This document shows positions 63,843 through 64,000 of a stretch of DNA of 64,000 nucleotides, one piece after another. Location of the stretch: the NCBI RefSeq assembly GCF_000014585.1, contig NC_008319.1, forward strand, positions 2,356,001 through 2,420,000. The letters are read 5' to 3'. Within the stretch, counting starts at the first letter, position 1. The number at the start of each line of letters is the position of its first letter. Below the pieces are notes generated by a model. That model was not told the origin of the DNA and ran no database searches. It was given only the letters and a program-made list of their open reading frames with translations. The position numbers and the translations under genes were made by a program. This stretch comes from Synechococcus sp. CC9311 (GTDB taxonomy: Bacteria > Cyanobacteriota > Cyanobacteriia > PCC-6307 > Cyanobiaceae).

Positions 63843-64000
63843 TTCCCGTAAACCCCTAGCATGTCAAAGCCTTATGCAACAGAACAGGCAACTTAGAAAA
63901 AAGAGTAATCAGCCCATAAAATCCACTTCATCTATTTAGCGCCACTCGCAAGTATTAATCTTAAGGACAACAAGCATTAGAGACAAATCATTCGCGCAAT
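63843..64000. other. Intergenic sequence at the 3' edge
   Basis: AT-rich, no supported gene or terminator within the 158 bp visible. Confidence 0.35.

Overview
The window reads as chromosomal DNA of a marine unicellular cyanobacterium, most likely Synechococcus of the open-ocean/coastal lineage (subcluster 5.1). This is inferred from gene content and not from a marker gene: a compact genome with 4-bp gene overlaps, a DUF3747 protein, a FecR/CHASE2 pair, a ClpB paralogue beside secE-nusG-rplKAJL, type IV pilus genes, and a vanadium-dependent bromoperoxidase known from only a few marine Synechococcus such as strain CC9311. No rRNA, tRNA, CRISPR array, insertion sequence or phage gene was seen.

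Layout. 1-3.8 kb: accessory oxidative genes, comprising the 3' part of a vanadium bromoperoxidase with a complete active site, a GXWXG/DUF4334 protein, a frameshifted SnoaL-like pseudogene and an MpaB/latex-clearing-like putative haem oxygenase. 3.8-10.4 kb: AT-richer, loosely packed accessory DNA with an MscS channel, a lipoprotein, an SdiA-regulated-like beta-propeller, a VanZ-like protein, nadC, a TTG-started amidohydrolase and an alpha/beta-hydrolase relic. 10.5-20.3 kb: mostly core genes (yjbQ, an NCS2-type permease, mnmE, DUF2062, selO coupled to rel, a fused two-ATPase ABC protein). 20.6-22.3 kb: an unusual protein with a CBM2-like domain at each end of an unrecognised histidine-rich domain.

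22.3-31.3 kb holds rluD-rbgA-usp, pgk, an oxidoreductase, murG, a CobD-like aminotransferase and a secreted pentapeptide-repeat protein. 31.3-38 kb on the minus strand holds rnhA-pyrD and a pilM-N-O-Q set. 38-45.4 kb is the ribosomal/transcription block clpB-secE-nusG-rplK-rplA-rplJ-rplL with a likely L10 leader and a strong terminator. 45.4-58.4 kb holds gloA, eno, a UbiB-family kinase, argJ, coaE, gatB, thiO, ndk and speA. 58.7-63.8 kb ends with a DUF3307 protein and a putative second-messenger module: cyclic-nucleotide-binding protein, CHASE2-adenylate cyclase, a cyclase relic, and a FecR-domain outer-membrane barrel protein.

The most distinctive items are the bromoperoxidase, the double-CBM2 protein, the CHASE2 cyclase/FecR-barrel module, and at least three decayed genes (SnoaL-like, alpha/beta hydrolase, cyclase fragment) that mark turnover in the accessory stretches. 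Start codons were adjusted where Shine-Dalgarno signals, signal peptides or family N-termini argued for it; several genes start with GTG or TTG.
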